Positions 1 to 7,616 of a stretch of 54,843 nt of DNA are shown here, one piece after another. The DNA comes from an uncultured Lachnospiraceae bacterium (GTDB taxonomy: Bacteria; Bacillota; Clostridia; Lachnospirales; Lachnospiraceae): contig CANRJG010000009.1 in NCBI GenBank assembly GCA_947630875.1, forward strand, positions 1 through 54,843. The letters are read 5' to 3'. The number at the start of each line of letters is the position of its first letter. Position 1 is the stretch's first letter. The notes under the pieces are model-generated. The model had not been told where the DNA came from. It saw only the letters and a list, made by a program, of their open reading frames with translations, and made no database searches. Made by a program: the position numbers and the translations under genes.

Positions 1-1
1 T

Positions 2-1039
2 CTGTGCGCCGGATGGAAGCCTGCCGTCTATCTGACGCCGGACAGTCTGGTTTCAGAAGAACGATACCGGCACGTGCTGACCCATGAGCTGACTCATTAC
101 CGGCACAAAGATCATATCTGGTGTATGCTGCGCAGTCTCTGTACGGTGATCTACTGGTTCCACCCCTTGGTTTGGATGGCGGGCCGTGCCTGGGCGGCGG
201 ATTGTGAGAAAGCCTGCGACGAAGGCACGATTGCGGTGCTGGGCGAGGCAGAAAAAAAGGCTTACGGCCGGACGCTGATCGAAATGCTGGCACAACGGCC
301 GCTGCATTCAAAAATTACGCGTTGCTGCAGCGGACTGCAGGAAAGGAAAAAAGAAATGAAGGAGCGGATTACATTGATTGCGGGAAAACAGAAAACACGG
401 ATTTGGATTGTGGTACCGGCGCTGCTGCTGACTTTGCTTCTGGCGGCGACCACCACAGGCTGCGGCAGGCAGAGGGACAAAACGGCGGCAAAGCAGACAG
501 AAGCGCCCCGGTGCAAAACAGAAGATGAACAGATCTTAGAAGGCGCGGTCTTAAGCAGCAGTCAGACCGATGCGTCAGGGGCGCAGGTTTGGACACTGGA
601 TCTGGATCAGGACGGGCAGACAGAGGACATCGCGCTGAACGTCAGTGAACCGGATGAAAACAATCTCATAGAATGTCGGATCGAGGTACATACCGGCGAA
701 ACAGGGGACGGACAGGTACTGACGGGCAATGCGGATGGCTTTACGCCGGCGCCGGGCTTAAGCGCCTATTCGCCGGACGGGAAAATGATTTTGCTGGCTT
801 TTTGTACGGAAAACAGCGACGGGTCGTGTACCACCTGGTTTTACCGCTATGCCTATGAAAAACTGTATCCGGCAGGGGCGATCCCCGCGGATATCCGCAC
901 GCTGGATCAAAAGAACGAAAGCCCGATGCTGTATCGGGATAAAGATGTATTGAAACTTCTGGACGGAAATGATCCCACCAGGCCAGCCAGACAATGGTAC
1001 TGGAATGGGGCACAAATGGAAGAACTGCCTGCAGTTTAA
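2..1039 (+). CDS. BlaR1-like M56 family metallopeptidase, 3' part
   Basis: This is the C-terminal part of a membrane zinc peptidase of the BlaR1/MecR1 (M56) family; the reading frame is open to the window edge, so the start is missing. The frame shows HELTHYRHKDH near residue 27, the HExxH zinc motif. A hydrophobic stretch with WFHPLVWMAGRAW follows, then CEKACDE, which supplies the third ligand in this family. A second membrane segment (IWIVVPALLLTLLLAATTTG) leads into an extracellular domain of about 180 residues that does not look like a penicillin-binding sensor domain. Family members sense a signal outside the cell and cleave a BlaI-type repressor, whose gene would be expected just upstream, outside the window. 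The sensed ligand is unknown. Confidence 0.85.
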   Translation: MCAGWKPAVYLTPDSLVSEERYRHVLTHELTHYRHKDHIWCMLRSLCTVIYWFHPLVWMAGRAWAADCEKACDEGTIAVLGEAEKKAYGRTLIEMLAQRPLHSKITRCCSGLQERKKEMKERITLIAGKQKTRIWIVVPALLLTLLLAATTTGCGRQRDKTAAKQTEAPRCKTEDEQILEGAVLSSSQTDASGAQVWTLDLDQDGQTEDIALNVSEPDENNLIECRIEVHTGETGDGQVLTGNADGFTPAPGLSAYSPDGKMILLAFCTENSDGSCTTWFYRYAYEKLYPAGAIPADIRTLDQKNESPMLYRDKDVLKLLDGNDPTRPARQWYWNGAQMEELPAV

Positions 1040-1063
1040 ATATGTTTTGCCATAAAAACAGCT

Positions 1064-1098
1064 GCGGCCCGGAAAAAGCACCGCTTTTTCCGGGCCGC
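1064..1098 (-). terminator. Rho-independent terminator of the small minus-strand ORF
   Basis: A perfect 16-bp stem (GCGGCCCGGAAAAAGC at 1064-1079 against 1083-1098) has a 3-base loop. A T-run (minus-strand GTTTTTATG, about 1052-1060) follows it only in the minus direction, so it terminates minus-strand transcription, 14 bases after the stop codon of the small ORF. It may also stop read-through from the peptidase gene. Confidence 0.8.
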
Positions 1099-1112
1099 AT
1101 GCTGTGTCAGAC

Positions 1113-1235
1113 TCAGCGGTACTGCTGCTCCTGATTGTTCTGATTGTTTTTGTTTTTCTGGTTGTTCTGATCATACTGATTGTTCTGGTTGTTCTGATCA
1201 TACTGGTTGTTCTGATTGTTCTGCTTGTTGTTCAT
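1113..1235 (-). CDS. Small Asn/Gln-rich protein (40 residues)
   Basis: A short minus-strand ORF opens with ATG at 1235 and stops at 1113. It is preceded by AAAAGGAGG with 6-7 bases of spacing and followed at once by a strong minus-strand terminator, the layout of a real single-gene transcript. The product is almost only Asn and Gln with a few Lys, Tyr and Asp. It is built from a repeated QNNQYDQNNQ unit and ends in EQQYR. It has no membrane segment or signal peptide. I do not recognise a family. Low-complexity N/Q-rich small proteins occur in spore formers, so a spore or coat role is possible, but this is only a guess. The opposite strand reads as a Val/Ile/Leu-rich shadow and has no ribosome binding site. 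The rest of the 320-base space before the next gene holds two inverted repeats, listed separately. Confidence 0.65.
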   Translation of the reverse strand: MNNKQNNQNNQYDQNNQNNQYDQNNQKNKNNQNNQEQQYR

Positions 1236-1258
1236 AATTTGCCTCCTTTTATTCGCAG

Positions 1259-1320
1259 GTACAGACACGAACGCTGTACTTCGCGACAGGAATAGTTTTT
1301 GCCGAACTGCGCAAAACTAT
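1259..1320. promoter_or_regulatory. Two inverted repeats in a divergent intergenic space
   Basis: Between the small minus-strand ORF and the amidohydrolase lie GTACAG (1259-1264) / CTGTAC (1274-1279), and ATAGTTTTTGC (1292-1302) / GCAAAACTAT (1311-1320) with one bulged T. They could be operator sites for either divergent gene, or mRNA hairpins. No confident promoter was picked here. Confidence 0.35.
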
Positions 1321-1359
1321 ACAAAAAACATGAAAAAAATAAAAGGAGGGAGCTTGCCC

Positions 1360-2496
1360 ATGCTGCTGATACAAAACGGGCTGCTATATCCCATGGAAAC
1401 GGAGGAAACGGTTGCGGCCGATCTTCTGATTGATCAGGGGAAAATCATTAAAATAGAAAAGGAAATTCCGCCGACAGAAAATATGCAGTGTATTGACGCT
1501 GCCGGCAAATCGGTCTTTCCGGGGTTTATCGATGCCCACAGCCATATCGGCATTGCCGAGGAACGTCTGAGCGTATCGGTGGACGAATCCAATGAAGGCA
1601 CCCAGCCTGTGACGCCCTTTGTCCGGGCCATCGATGCCATCAATCCCATGGACAGTGCCTTTCATAACGCCATAGCCGCAGGCATTACCGGCGTCATGGC
1701 AGGCCCCGGCAGCGCCAATGCGGTGGGCGGACAGTTTGCATTCATTAAAACCGATGGCAGGCGGCTGGACGACATGATCGTACTGGCGCCTGCGGCCATC
1801 AAAATTGCCTTCGGGGAAAATCCCATGACCAATTACGGAATGAACGGCAATCTGCCTTCCACCCGGATGGGAATCGCCGCGCTGATCCGCCGGGAGCTGG
1901 CATGCGCACAGCAGTATTTTGACGGAAGGCAAAGCAATGAACCGGATTTTGATATGGAATGCTACCGGAATCTTTTTGAAGGAAAAATTCCATTGAAAGC
2001 CCATGTTCACCGGGCGGATGATATTTTCACGGCCATTCGGATCGCGAAAGAGTTTGGCCTGGGACTGACGCTGGATCACTGTACAGAAGGGCATCTGATT
2101 GCCGATGCGATTGCCGAAAGCGGTTTTCCGGCAATTGTAGGTCCAACCCTGGCCTCCCGGACCAAAGACGAGGTCAGTCTTTCGGATTTTAAAACGGTGG
2201 GTGTCCTGCAGAAGGCAGGGGTGACCGTGGCCATTACCATGGATCATCCGGTGACCCGCATCCAGTATCTGCCCCTGTGTGCAGGACTGGCTGTGAAAGA
2301 AGGCATGGACCGTTGGGCGGCGCTGCGTGCCATTACCATTGACGCCGCACGAATCTGCCGTGTCAGCCACAGACTGGGCAGTCTGACGGTGGGAAAAGAT
2401 GCGGATCTGGTGATTTACGACGGAGACCCGCTGGAAATTTCATCTTCGGTTGCTGCCACCATCATCAACGGAGACGTCGTCTGGCCCAGAAACTGA
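1360..2496 (+). CDS. Amidohydrolase (imidazolonepropionase-like)
   Basis: A 378-residue metal-dependent hydrolase of the amidohydrolase superfamily (COG1228 type). The start is the ATG at 1360 because AAAAGGAGGG lies about 9 bases upstream; the frame stays open further upstream without another good ribosome binding site. Visible metal-site elements are DAHSH (H60, H62) after the first beta segment, KAHVHRADD (H215, H217), LDHCTEGH (H240) and MDHP (D295). The C-terminus (GSLTVGKDADLVIYDGDPL) is the composite beta-sandwich end usual in this group. Close family members in Clostridia are annotated only as amidohydrolase; the substrate, probably a cyclic amide or dipeptide-like compound, cannot be told from sequence. 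It appears monocistronic. Confidence 0.85.
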   Translation: MLLIQNGLLYPMETEETVAADLLIDQGKIIKIEKEIPPTENMQCIDAAGKSVFPGFIDAHSHIGIAEERLSVSVDESNEGTQPVTPFVRAIDAINPMDSAFHNAIAAGITGVMAGPGSANAVGGQFAFIKTDGRRLDDMIVLAPAAIKIAFGENPMTNYGMNGNLPSTRMGIAALIRRELACAQQYFDGRQSNEPDFDMECYRNLFEGKIPLKAHVHRADDIFTAIRIAKEFGLGLTLDHCTEGHLIADAIAESGFPAIVGPTLASRTKDEVSLSDFKTVGVLQKAGVTVAITMDHPVTRIQYLPLCAGLAVKEGMDRWAALRAITIDAARICRVSHRLGSLTVGKDADLVIYDGDPLEISSSVAATIINGDVVWPRN

Positions 2497-2532
2497 AAAA
2501 TGCGAATTTTTGATGAAAGTCAGCGGTTTTGT

Positions 2533-2561
2533 TTTCATCTTCCCAAGATCTGTGTTACAAT
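2533..2561 (+). promoter_or_regulatory. Putative promoter of the aldo/keto reductase
   Basis: TTTCAT (2533-2538), 17 bases, TACAAT (2556-2561). The -35 box is poor and the -10 is good. Transcription would start near 2568, exactly where the repeat element begins. Confidence 0.45.
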
Positions 2562-2567
2562 CAACCC

Positions 2568-2657
2568 GAGGAGGAAGGCTTATGCGAAGCAAACTTTCAA
2601 TGCCTTCCGACGACATGGCAGGTGCGCCCCGGGCGCGCGTGCCGCTGCCTATTATAC
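2568..2657 (+). repeat. Dispersed intergenic repeat, family A, copy C
   Basis: This closely matches the tandem copies at 9268-9440: AGGAGGAAGGCTTATGCGAAGC, then a segment with inverted GC-rich arms (GGCAGGTGCGCC / GGGCGCGCG). Relative to those copies one base is missing after GAAGC, which destroys the inner hairpin and shifts the mini-ORF frame. The mini-ORF from ATG 2582 now runs to 2698, overlapping the reductase start by 20 bases. Its 3' side (ATTATACA followed by AGGAA.CGGG) is shared with copy D before gmk. Confidence 0.8.
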
Positions 2658-2678
2658 AACAGGAAACGGGGTGTGTTT

Positions 2679-3875
2679 ATGTTATACAGAGATTTTAAAG
2701 GAAAGAAACTTTCCCTTCTGGGCTTTGGCGCCATGCGGCTGCCCCAGAGCAAGGACGGGACAAACGGCGGCGTGGATGTGGCACAGGTGGAAGAAATGAT
2801 CGGCGCAGCCTTCGAAAACGGTATTAATTATTTCGATACGGCCTATCCCTATCACAAGGGCGAGTCGGAGCGCATCATGGGCCGGATTCTCAGTCAGTAT
2901 CCCAGGGACCAATATTATCTGGCCACCAAATATCCGGGACATCAGGTCAGCGATTGCTATAATCCGGCGGCGGTTTTTGAAGAACAGCTGGAAAAATGCA
3001 GGGTGGATCATTTTGATTTTTATCTTTTGCACAATGTCTGCGAAAGATCCCTGCCTACATACCGGGATGAGCGATGGAAGATCGTAGAATACTTTACGGA
3101 ACAGCGGAAGAAGGGAAGGATTACCCATCTGGGATTTTCTTCCCATGCGGCGCTGGAAGGACTGGAAGAGATTCTGGATTTGTTCGGAAATGAAATGGAG
3201 TTCTGTCAGATTCAGATCAATTATCTGGACTGGTCGCTGCAGAAGGCTGCGGAAAAATACGAGCTGCTGACCCGCCGTAATATATCGGTCTGGGGCATGG
3301 AACCTGTGCGGGGCGGCAAGCTGGCCAATCTTCCTGCAGAAATGGCCAATGCGCTGCAGGCGCGGCGGCCGGAGGAATCTGCAGCTGCCTGGGGTTTTCG
3401 CTTCCTGCAGGGGCTGCCCGGCATGACCGTTATTTTAAGCGGAATGTCCAATCTGTCTCAGCTGCTGGACAATGTGAAAACCTTTTCGGAAGAAAAGCCG
3501 CTGACGACAGAAGAGCAGCAGCTCCTTTTTCATATTGCGGACACGCTGAAAAACGCGCTGCCCTGCACCGGCTGCAATTACTGCCGGGACGGCTGTCCGA
3601 AACAGCTGGATATTCCCTATCTGATCAGCCAGTACAATGAATTTAAGTTCCAGCCCGGGATGAACATCGGGATGCGAATGGATGCGCTGCCGGAAGAAAA
3701 ACGCCCCGGGGCCTGTATCGCCTGCGGCAGATGCAGCGCGGTTTGTCCGCAGAAAATTGAGATCCCCGAGGCAATGGCCGCCTTTGCAAAAGGGCTGGCT
3801 GAACAGCCCAGCTGGGATGAAATCTGCAGGCAGCGGGAAGAAGACAACCGGCGCAGTCAGATGAATCGCAAATAA
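2679..3875 (+). CDS. Aldo/keto reductase with C-terminal 4Fe-4S ferredoxin domain
   Basis: A 398-residue oxidoreductase. The start is ATG 2679, with AGGAAACGGGG upstream; the open frame extends further back through the repeat but has no better start. Residues about 1-290 form the aldo/keto reductase barrel, with tetrad candidates in NYFDTAYPYHKGE (Asp, Tyr), ATKYPG (Lys) and FYLLHNV (His). The C-terminal 110 residues carry CTGCNYCRDGCP and CIACGRCSAVCP, two four-cysteine cluster motifs as in 2[4Fe-4S] ferredoxins. This fusion is common in anaerobic Clostridia and suggests ferredoxin-linked reduction of a carbonyl rather than simple NADPH use. The substrate is unknown. It is monocistronic and converges on holA. 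Confidence 0.9.
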   Translation: MLYRDFKGKKLSLLGFGAMRLPQSKDGTNGGVDVAQVEEMIGAAFENGINYFDTAYPYHKGESERIMGRILSQYPRDQYYLATKYPGHQVSDCYNPAAVFEEQLEKCRVDHFDFYLLHNVCERSLPTYRDERWKIVEYFTEQRKKGRITHLGFSSHAALEGLEEILDLFGNEMEFCQIQINYLDWSLQKAAEKYELLTRRNISVWGMEPVRGGKLANLPAEMANALQARRPEESAAAWGFRFLQGLPGMTVILSGMSNLSQLLDNVKTFSEEKPLTTEEQQLLFHIADTLKNALPCTGCNYCRDGCPKQLDIPYLISQYNEFKFQPGMNIGMRMDALPEEKRPGACIACGRCSAVCPQKIEIPEAMAAFAKGLAEQPSWDEICRQREEDNRRSQMNRK

Positions 3876-3885
3876 ATAAATGAAG

Positions 3886-3912
3886 CGGCGGACAGCGTAT
3901 TACTGTCCGCCG
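3886..3912 (-). terminator. Rho-independent terminator of holA, overlapping its stop codon
   Basis: A perfect 10-bp stem CGGCGGACAG (3886-3895) / CTGTCCGCCG (3903-3912) with a 7-base loop that contains the holA stop codon. The minus-strand continuation is T-rich (CTTCATTTATTTATTTG). It may also act on the convergent reductase transcript, but there is no T-run in the plus direction. Confidence 0.7.
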
Positions 3913-4895
3913 GCGTATGTTACAATCAGAAGTTCCACGCCCATCCGGTCTGTCAGCAGGCCGGATTTGATTTTATATTCGGTTTCCATACAGTCATACA
4001 GCGCCTGTTTTAATTCTCCTTCGTCAAAATTGGCTGCCTGCCGGATGTATTTGTCCGCAATATAGGAGGACAGTCCCAGCCGGGAAGCGATTTCGTAGCT
4101 GCCGGTATGGCTGTTCTGCAGCAGCCGGATCTGATACATCGTGCGAAACTGGCGCAGCAGCAGGCTTAAAGTACGCATCGGCGGTTCTTTTGTCTGGACC
4201 AGTTCATAATAATACCGGAGGGCCTGCCGGCTGTTTTTTTCGGAAATACAGCGGATCATTTCAAAAATCTGGGGCGGAGTAACGTCCGCGCAGATCTGAT
4301 CCACAGCAGCGTCTGTGATGCTGCTTTCACCGCTGCAGTAAGCGGAAAGCTTCTGCATTTCATTGCTGATGGTGTACATGTCGCAGCCGGTTTTTCCAAG
4401 TAAGCGGGCGGCGGTGGCTTCCGTCATGGCCAGACCCTCTTTCCGGGCCAGCTGCAGAATCCATTTTATCAGAACCGATTCCCGCTGTACCTCCATTTCC
4501 ACCTGATCCCCATGGGCGTTCATCCATTTGTAAAACTTCGAACGCCTGTCAGGCGTGCCTTCCGTAAACAGAAAGATACTGTGGTCAGGCGCATCGGGCA
4601 GATAAGCCAGAAATTCGTCATTTGCGGATTGAAACAGGCCGCTGTCTTCCAGCCAGATCAGACGGTGTTCGGCAAAAAAAGGCAGGGTATCCGCCAGCGA
4701 AATGACTTCCCGGTAATCGATGTCTTTGCCCGAAAAGCGGGACAGATTCAGCTGACTGTTTTCCGGTACAACCGCTTCGCAGATGCGCTTTGCATACTGC
4801 CGGACCAGATACCGCTCCTCGCCATAGAGCAGATAACACCGGGCAAATTGGCCGGCTTTTAAATTGGCATTCAGTTTGTTCATATCCAGCTTCAT
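3900..4895 (-). CDS. holA: DNA polymerase III subunit delta
   Basis: A 331-residue HolA-type subunit of the clamp loader, which opens the sliding clamp and loads it on primed DNA. Residues 1-20 are followed by the family hallmark RCYLLYGEERYLVRQYAKRI. Further on are PFFAEHRLIWLEDS, SIFLFTEG and the alpha-helical collar domain (QIFEMIRCISEKNSRQALRYYYEL) at the C-terminus. The start is ATG 4895 because AAGGTGA lies 5-6 bases upstream. An ATG 24 bases further upstream also gives an open frame but has no ribosome binding site. It is transcribed alone, divergently from dut. Confidence 0.92.
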   Translation of the reverse strand: MKLDMNKLNANLKAGQFARCYLLYGEERYLVRQYAKRICEAVVPENSQLNLSRFSGKDIDYREVISLADTLPFFAEHRLIWLEDSGLFQSANDEFLAYLPDAPDHSIFLFTEGTPDRRSKFYKWMNAHGDQVEMEVQRESVLIKWILQLARKEGLAMTEATAARLLGKTGCDMYTISNEMQKLSAYCSGESSITDAAVDQICADVTPPQIFEMIRCISEKNSRQALRYYYELVQTKEPPMRTLSLLLRQFRTMYQIRLLQNSHTGSYEIASRLGLSSYIADKYIRQAANFDEGELKQALYDCMETEYKIKSGLLTDRMGVELLIVTYAGGQ

Positions 4896-4954
4896 CTGCG
4901 TCACCTTTTTTATAGACAAGGGCAGCTGCCTCTGTCCTTTGTATTTACGATACG

Positions 4955-4982
4955 ATTATAACGCAGCAGCCATGAAAAATCC
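4955..4982 (-). promoter_or_regulatory. Putative holA promoter
   Basis: On the minus strand, GGATTT (4982-4977), 16 bases, TATAAT (4960-4955). The -10 is perfect and the -35 is weak. It leaves a leader of about 50 bases. Confidence 0.4.
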
Positions 4983-4995
4983 AGCCATATTCTGC

Positions 4996-5025
4996 TTGTT
5001 CGGGAGCCGGCTTTTATGGTATGAT
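4996..5025 (+). promoter_or_regulatory. Putative dut promoter
   Basis: TTGTTC (4996-5001), 18 bases, TATGAT (5020-5025), the latter preceded by ATGG. The start codon of dut is 33 bases after the -10 box. Confidence 0.55.
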
Positions 5026-5057
5026 ATCAGAAAACCAGATGTGAAGAGGAAATACAG

Positions 5058-5546
5058 ATGAAACGAATCGCTATGTTTGAAAGGGTAAGCCGGAAGCGGT
5101 ATCTGGCGGATTGCCCCGGGGAAGATGCCGGCGAAATTTATGAAGGGATCCGGCTGCCGGTCCGTGCTACCGCCGGCAGTGCGGGGTATGACTTTTTCAT
5201 GCCCTACGATCTGACTTTGAAACCCGGGGAGACCGCGACTGTGCCCACGGGCATCCGGGTGAAAATGGAGGATGGCTGGGTGCTGCAGCTGTTTCCCAGA
5301 AGCGGGCTGGGATTTCAGTTCCGGCTGCAGCTGAACAATACCGTAGGCATCATTGACAGCGATTATTATGACAGCGAAAACGAGGGACACATCTTCGCAA
5401 AGATCACCAATGATTCCAACGAGGGAAAGACCATTGTGCTGGAAGCCGGAAAAGGCTTTATGCAGGGGGTTTTTCTGGAATATGGAATTACAGTGGATGA
5501 TGCGGCGGAAAGTGCAAGAAACGGCGGGTTCGGTTCCACGGGATGA
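5058..5546 (+). CDS. dut: dUTP diphosphatase
   Basis: A 162-residue trimeric dUTPase that hydrolyses dUTP to dUMP and pyrophosphate, keeping uracil out of DNA and feeding dTMP synthesis. All five family motifs are visible: AGYDFF, PRSGLGF, NTVGIIDSDYY (catalytic Asp), GFMQGVF and the C-terminal NGGFGSTG lid. The length is slightly above the usual 145-150 because of an N-terminal extension of about 30 residues. The start ATG 5058 follows GAAGAGGAAA. The 3' end of the gene forms the left arm of its terminator hairpin. Confidence 0.92.
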   Translation: MKRIAMFERVSRKRYLADCPGEDAGEIYEGIRLPVRATAGSAGYDFFMPYDLTLKPGETATVPTGIRVKMEDGWVLQLFPRSGLGFQFRLQLNNTVGIIDSDYYDSENEGHIFAKITNDSNEGKTIVLEAGKGFMQGVFLEYGITVDDAAESARNGGFGSTG

Positions 5547-5575
5547 TGGAACCGGATCCGCCGCGTTTTGTTTTT
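5522..5575. terminator. Bidirectional terminator between dut and spoVAF-like gene
   Basis: A 17-bp imperfect stem (5522-5538 with 5547-5563, two mismatches) overlaps the last codons of dut. It is followed on the plus strand by CGTTTTGTTTTT. On the minus strand the sequence after the stem is TTTCTTGC, so it probably serves both convergent genes. Confidence 0.75.
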
Positions 5576-6974
5576 AGTTGCTGCTGCTCTGGCTGCGTAC
5601 AATCTTTCTCTTGAGCTTCTTCCAGCGAAAGGGAATCAGCGGATAAAGATAGTTTTTGCCGGAAATGGTCCGGTTGCACGCCATGGACAGAAACATGATG
5701 ACACATCCGGCAGCAAAGCCCCAGATATGGAACAGCTCCGTCAGAATCAGCAGCATCATGCGCATGAATTTCAGGGCATATCCAAATTCATAACTGGCCT
5801 GGGAATAGTTGCCCACAGCGACGAAGGCCATATAGACCATGGCCTGACTGTTGAACCAGCCGGACTCCACGGAAAACTCTCCGAATACGATGGCTGCGAT
5901 GATACTTAAAGGCGTGGTCAGAATATTGGGCGTGTTCATGGCGGCGATTCGAAGACCGTCGATACACAGCTCCAGAATCAGAAACTGATAGATCAGGGGA
6001 ATGTTCATGGCGTCCCGGACTTTGATAAAATCAAAGGCCTCAGGAATCAGCTGGGGCTCTTTGGTCAGCAGCAGATACACGGGCGTTAAAAATACGGTAA
6101 CCAATGTAATGACAAAGCGGGAGAATCGCAGATAATTTCCGGTAATGGGCGGAAAATAGTAATCGTTTGCTTCTTCGATGATATCAAAGAGGGAGGTCGG
6201 CAGGATCATAACCGAAGGAGAATTGTCCACGAGAATCACAATATTGCCTTTCAGGATGGAAGCTGCCGCAGTGTCGGGCCGTTCGGAATACTTGACTTTG
6301 GGAAAGGGATTAAACCATGCGCCGTTGTACAGGCTTTCCGCCAGACTCTGGTGATTCATGGTCAAAGCATCTGCCTGAATGGACTGAATCCGCTGTTTGA
6401 TATCGGCCAGCAGCGCTTTGTCCACCCGGTCCGTAATATAGCAGACCGCGATATCGGTTTTGGAGCTTTTTCCGGCGCACAGCCGTTCCGCGCAGAATTC
6501 GCTGGAACGGATGCGACGGCGGATCAGGGCGGTATTTGCCATAATATTTTCCACAAATCCGTCCCGGGAACCCCGCAGCACTTTGTCTTTTTCCGGTTCA
6601 TCCACGCTCCTTGCAGGGTAATTTCTGCAGTCGATGACCACCCATTTGTCGTAACCTTCCACGTAAATGACCATAAGACCCGAGAGCAGCGCGGTAATGA
6701 CGTCCTGTTCATTTGCCACCTGCTTGGTGTCGGCGTTTGGCACTGACTGCCGGATAAAATCCCCTACGTTGTCGGCCAGTTCCTTTGGTGGGACACCCTG
6801 CAGCGCCTGCAGAATTTTTTCGGCCAGATCATCATTGGTCATACCATTGATGAAATAAGCCGCCGCCTGCCGGCTGCCGAAAGTCAGAAGACGGCAGTTC
6901 ATGTCATAATTCTGATCCAGATGGACGGCGTCTGAAAAGCGCCGGATTGTTTCCTGAAATTGTATCGCTTCCAT
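5574..6974 (-). CDS. spoVAF: Spore germination protein, GerA family (SpoVAF-like)
   Basis: A 466-residue membrane protein of the GerA superfamily, located in the spore inner membrane and involved in nutrient germination or release of dipicolinic acid. The N-terminal cytoplasmic domain (about 1-250) contains NYDMNCR, AAAYFINGM and the characteristic NPFPKVKYSERPD, then ILVDNSPSVMI. These fit SpoVAF better than the GerAA receptors. Four or five hydrophobic helices follow from about residue 275 (FSRFVITLVTVFLTPVYLLL onward), and the C-terminus has ISGKNYLYPLIPF. The start ATG 6974 follows ACAGGAGGT. In Bacillus spoVAF lies in the spoVA operon; here it stands alone. It places the organism among spore formers. 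Confidence 0.85.
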   Translation of the reverse strand: MEAIQFQETIRRFSDAVHLDQNYDMNCRLLTFGSRQAAAYFINGMTNDDLAEKILQALQGVPPKELADNVGDFIRQSVPNADTKQVANEQDVITALLSGLMVIYVEGYDKWVVIDCRNYPARSVDEPEKDKVLRGSRDGFVENIMANTALIRRRIRSSEFCAERLCAGKSSKTDIAVCYITDRVDKALLADIKQRIQSIQADALTMNHQSLAESLYNGAWFNPFPKVKYSERPDTAAASILKGNIVILVDNSPSVMILPTSLFDIIEEANDYYFPPITGNYLRFSRFVITLVTVFLTPVYLLLTKEPQLIPEAFDFIKVRDAMNIPLIYQFLILELCIDGLRIAAMNTPNILTTPLSIIAAIVFGEFSVESGWFNSQAMVYMAFVAVGNYSQASYEFGYALKFMRMMLLILTELFHIWGFAAGCVIMFLSMACNRTISGKNYLYPLIPFRWKKLKRKIVRSQSSSN

Positions 6975-7065
6975 TGGTTACCTCCTGTTTTCCTGTAGTA
7001 TGGACATTTCGGCGGAAAAAATGTATGGAGGCGCGGAAGTACGAATGAAAGAAAGGTGAAAAAAC

Positions 7066-7099
7066 AGAAAAGCCCGAAACAAATGTTTCGGACTTTTCT
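7066..7099 (-). terminator. Rho-independent terminator of the HU gene
   Basis: AGAAAAGCCCGAAAC (7066-7080) and GTTTCGGACTTTTCT (7085-7099) form a 15-bp stem with one G-U position and a 4-base loop. On the minus strand it runs into GTTTTTTC (7058-7065). It lies about 50 bases past the HU stop codon. Confidence 0.85.
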
Positions 7100-7147
7100 G
7101 AGATTTGAGACATGTGCTTTGAGACATGCTTCAAATAAAATACTGAC

Positions 7148-7420
7148 TTAGTTCAGAGCATCTTTTAATGCTTTTCCGGCTTTGAATTTCGGAGCCTTGG
7201 AAGCCGGGATCACCATGGTAGCGCCTGTCTGGGGATTTCTTCCCTCACGTGCAGCTCTTTCGGAAACTTCGAATGTACCGAAGCCCACCAGCTGTACTTT
7301 GTTGCCGGCTTTCAGTTCATCTACAACCGTTGCAGTGAAAGCGGACAGCGCTTTTTCAGCATCCTTCTTGCTCAAACCTGACTTCTCCACTATAGAAGCG
7401 ATAAGTTCAACTTTGTTCAT
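7148..7420 (-). CDS. hup: HU family DNA-binding protein
   Basis: A 90-residue histone-like protein that bends and compacts DNA. It shows the full family pattern: [43 protein letters not shown] (hinge into the DNA-binding arm) and the arm proline region [11 protein letters not shown], ending in GKALKDALN. The start is ATG 7420, after AAGGAGGAG; the open frame runs further upstream across the promoter but that part is not coding. It is monocistronic, with a near-consensus promoter and a strong terminator, in keeping with high expression. Confidence 0.95.
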   Translation of the reverse strand: MNKVELIASIVEKSGLSKKDAEKALSAFTATVVDELKAGNKVQLVGFGTFEVSERAAREGRNPQTGATMVIPASKAPKFKAGKALKDALN

Positions 7421-7456
7421 TTCAAATAACTCCTCCTTAAAATAGATAGCATAGTT

Positions 7457-7485
7457 ATTGTAAATAGAAAATTCGTCAATGTCAA
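7457..7485 (-). promoter_or_regulatory. Strong sigma-A promoter of the HU gene
   Basis: On the minus strand TTGACA (7485-7480), exactly 17 bases, TACAAT (7462-7457), with A/T-rich flanks. It is almost consensus. Confidence 0.85.
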
Positions 7486-7537
7486 GGAAAATAGACAAAT
7501 ATTGGATTTTTTAACCGGAATATGCGGTTTTGATTTC

Positions 7538-7566
7538 TTGAAAAAGCAAAAACCTTATGGTATATT
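7538..7566 (+). promoter_or_regulatory. Promoter of glnS
   Basis: TTGAAA (7538-7543), exactly 17 bases, TATATT (7561-7566) with an ATGG just before it. The leader of about 45 bases is too short for a T-box. Confidence 0.75.
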
Positions 7567-7616
7567 GGTAAAAATGATTTCAAGACGGGGCTGCTTTGCG
7601 GCAGAAGGGTGGAAAA

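Noticed and set aside
1259-1279. GTACAG / CTGTAC as a BlaI/MecI operator linked to the BlaR1-like gene
   Set aside because: BlaI sites have TACA and TGTA only about 2 bases apart; here they are 11 apart, and the site is not at a bla-type promoter.
1104-1295. Plus-strand Val/Ile/Leu-rich ORF opposite the N/Q-rich gene
   Set aside because: It is the antisense of an Asn/Gln codon repeat, has no ribosome binding site, and runs through a sequence explained by the minus-strand gene.
1384-2370. Long antisense ORF of 328 residues on the amidohydrolase
   Set aside because: It is a shadow frame of a clearly conserved gene and has no start signals or recognisable family.
2497-2515. A/T hairpin AAAAAT-GCGA-ATTTTT after the amidohydrolase as a terminator
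   Set aside because: The stem is only six A-T pairs with no G-C, too weak to be called.
6996-7002. CATACTA upstream of the spoVAF-like gene as a sigma-G -10 box
   Set aside because: The nearest -35-like CCATA is 21 bases away instead of 17-18, and the leader would be too short before the ribosome binding site.
7421-7616. T-box or other riboswitch before glnS
   Set aside because: The leader after the promoter is about 45 bases and has no T-box sequence or specifier stem.
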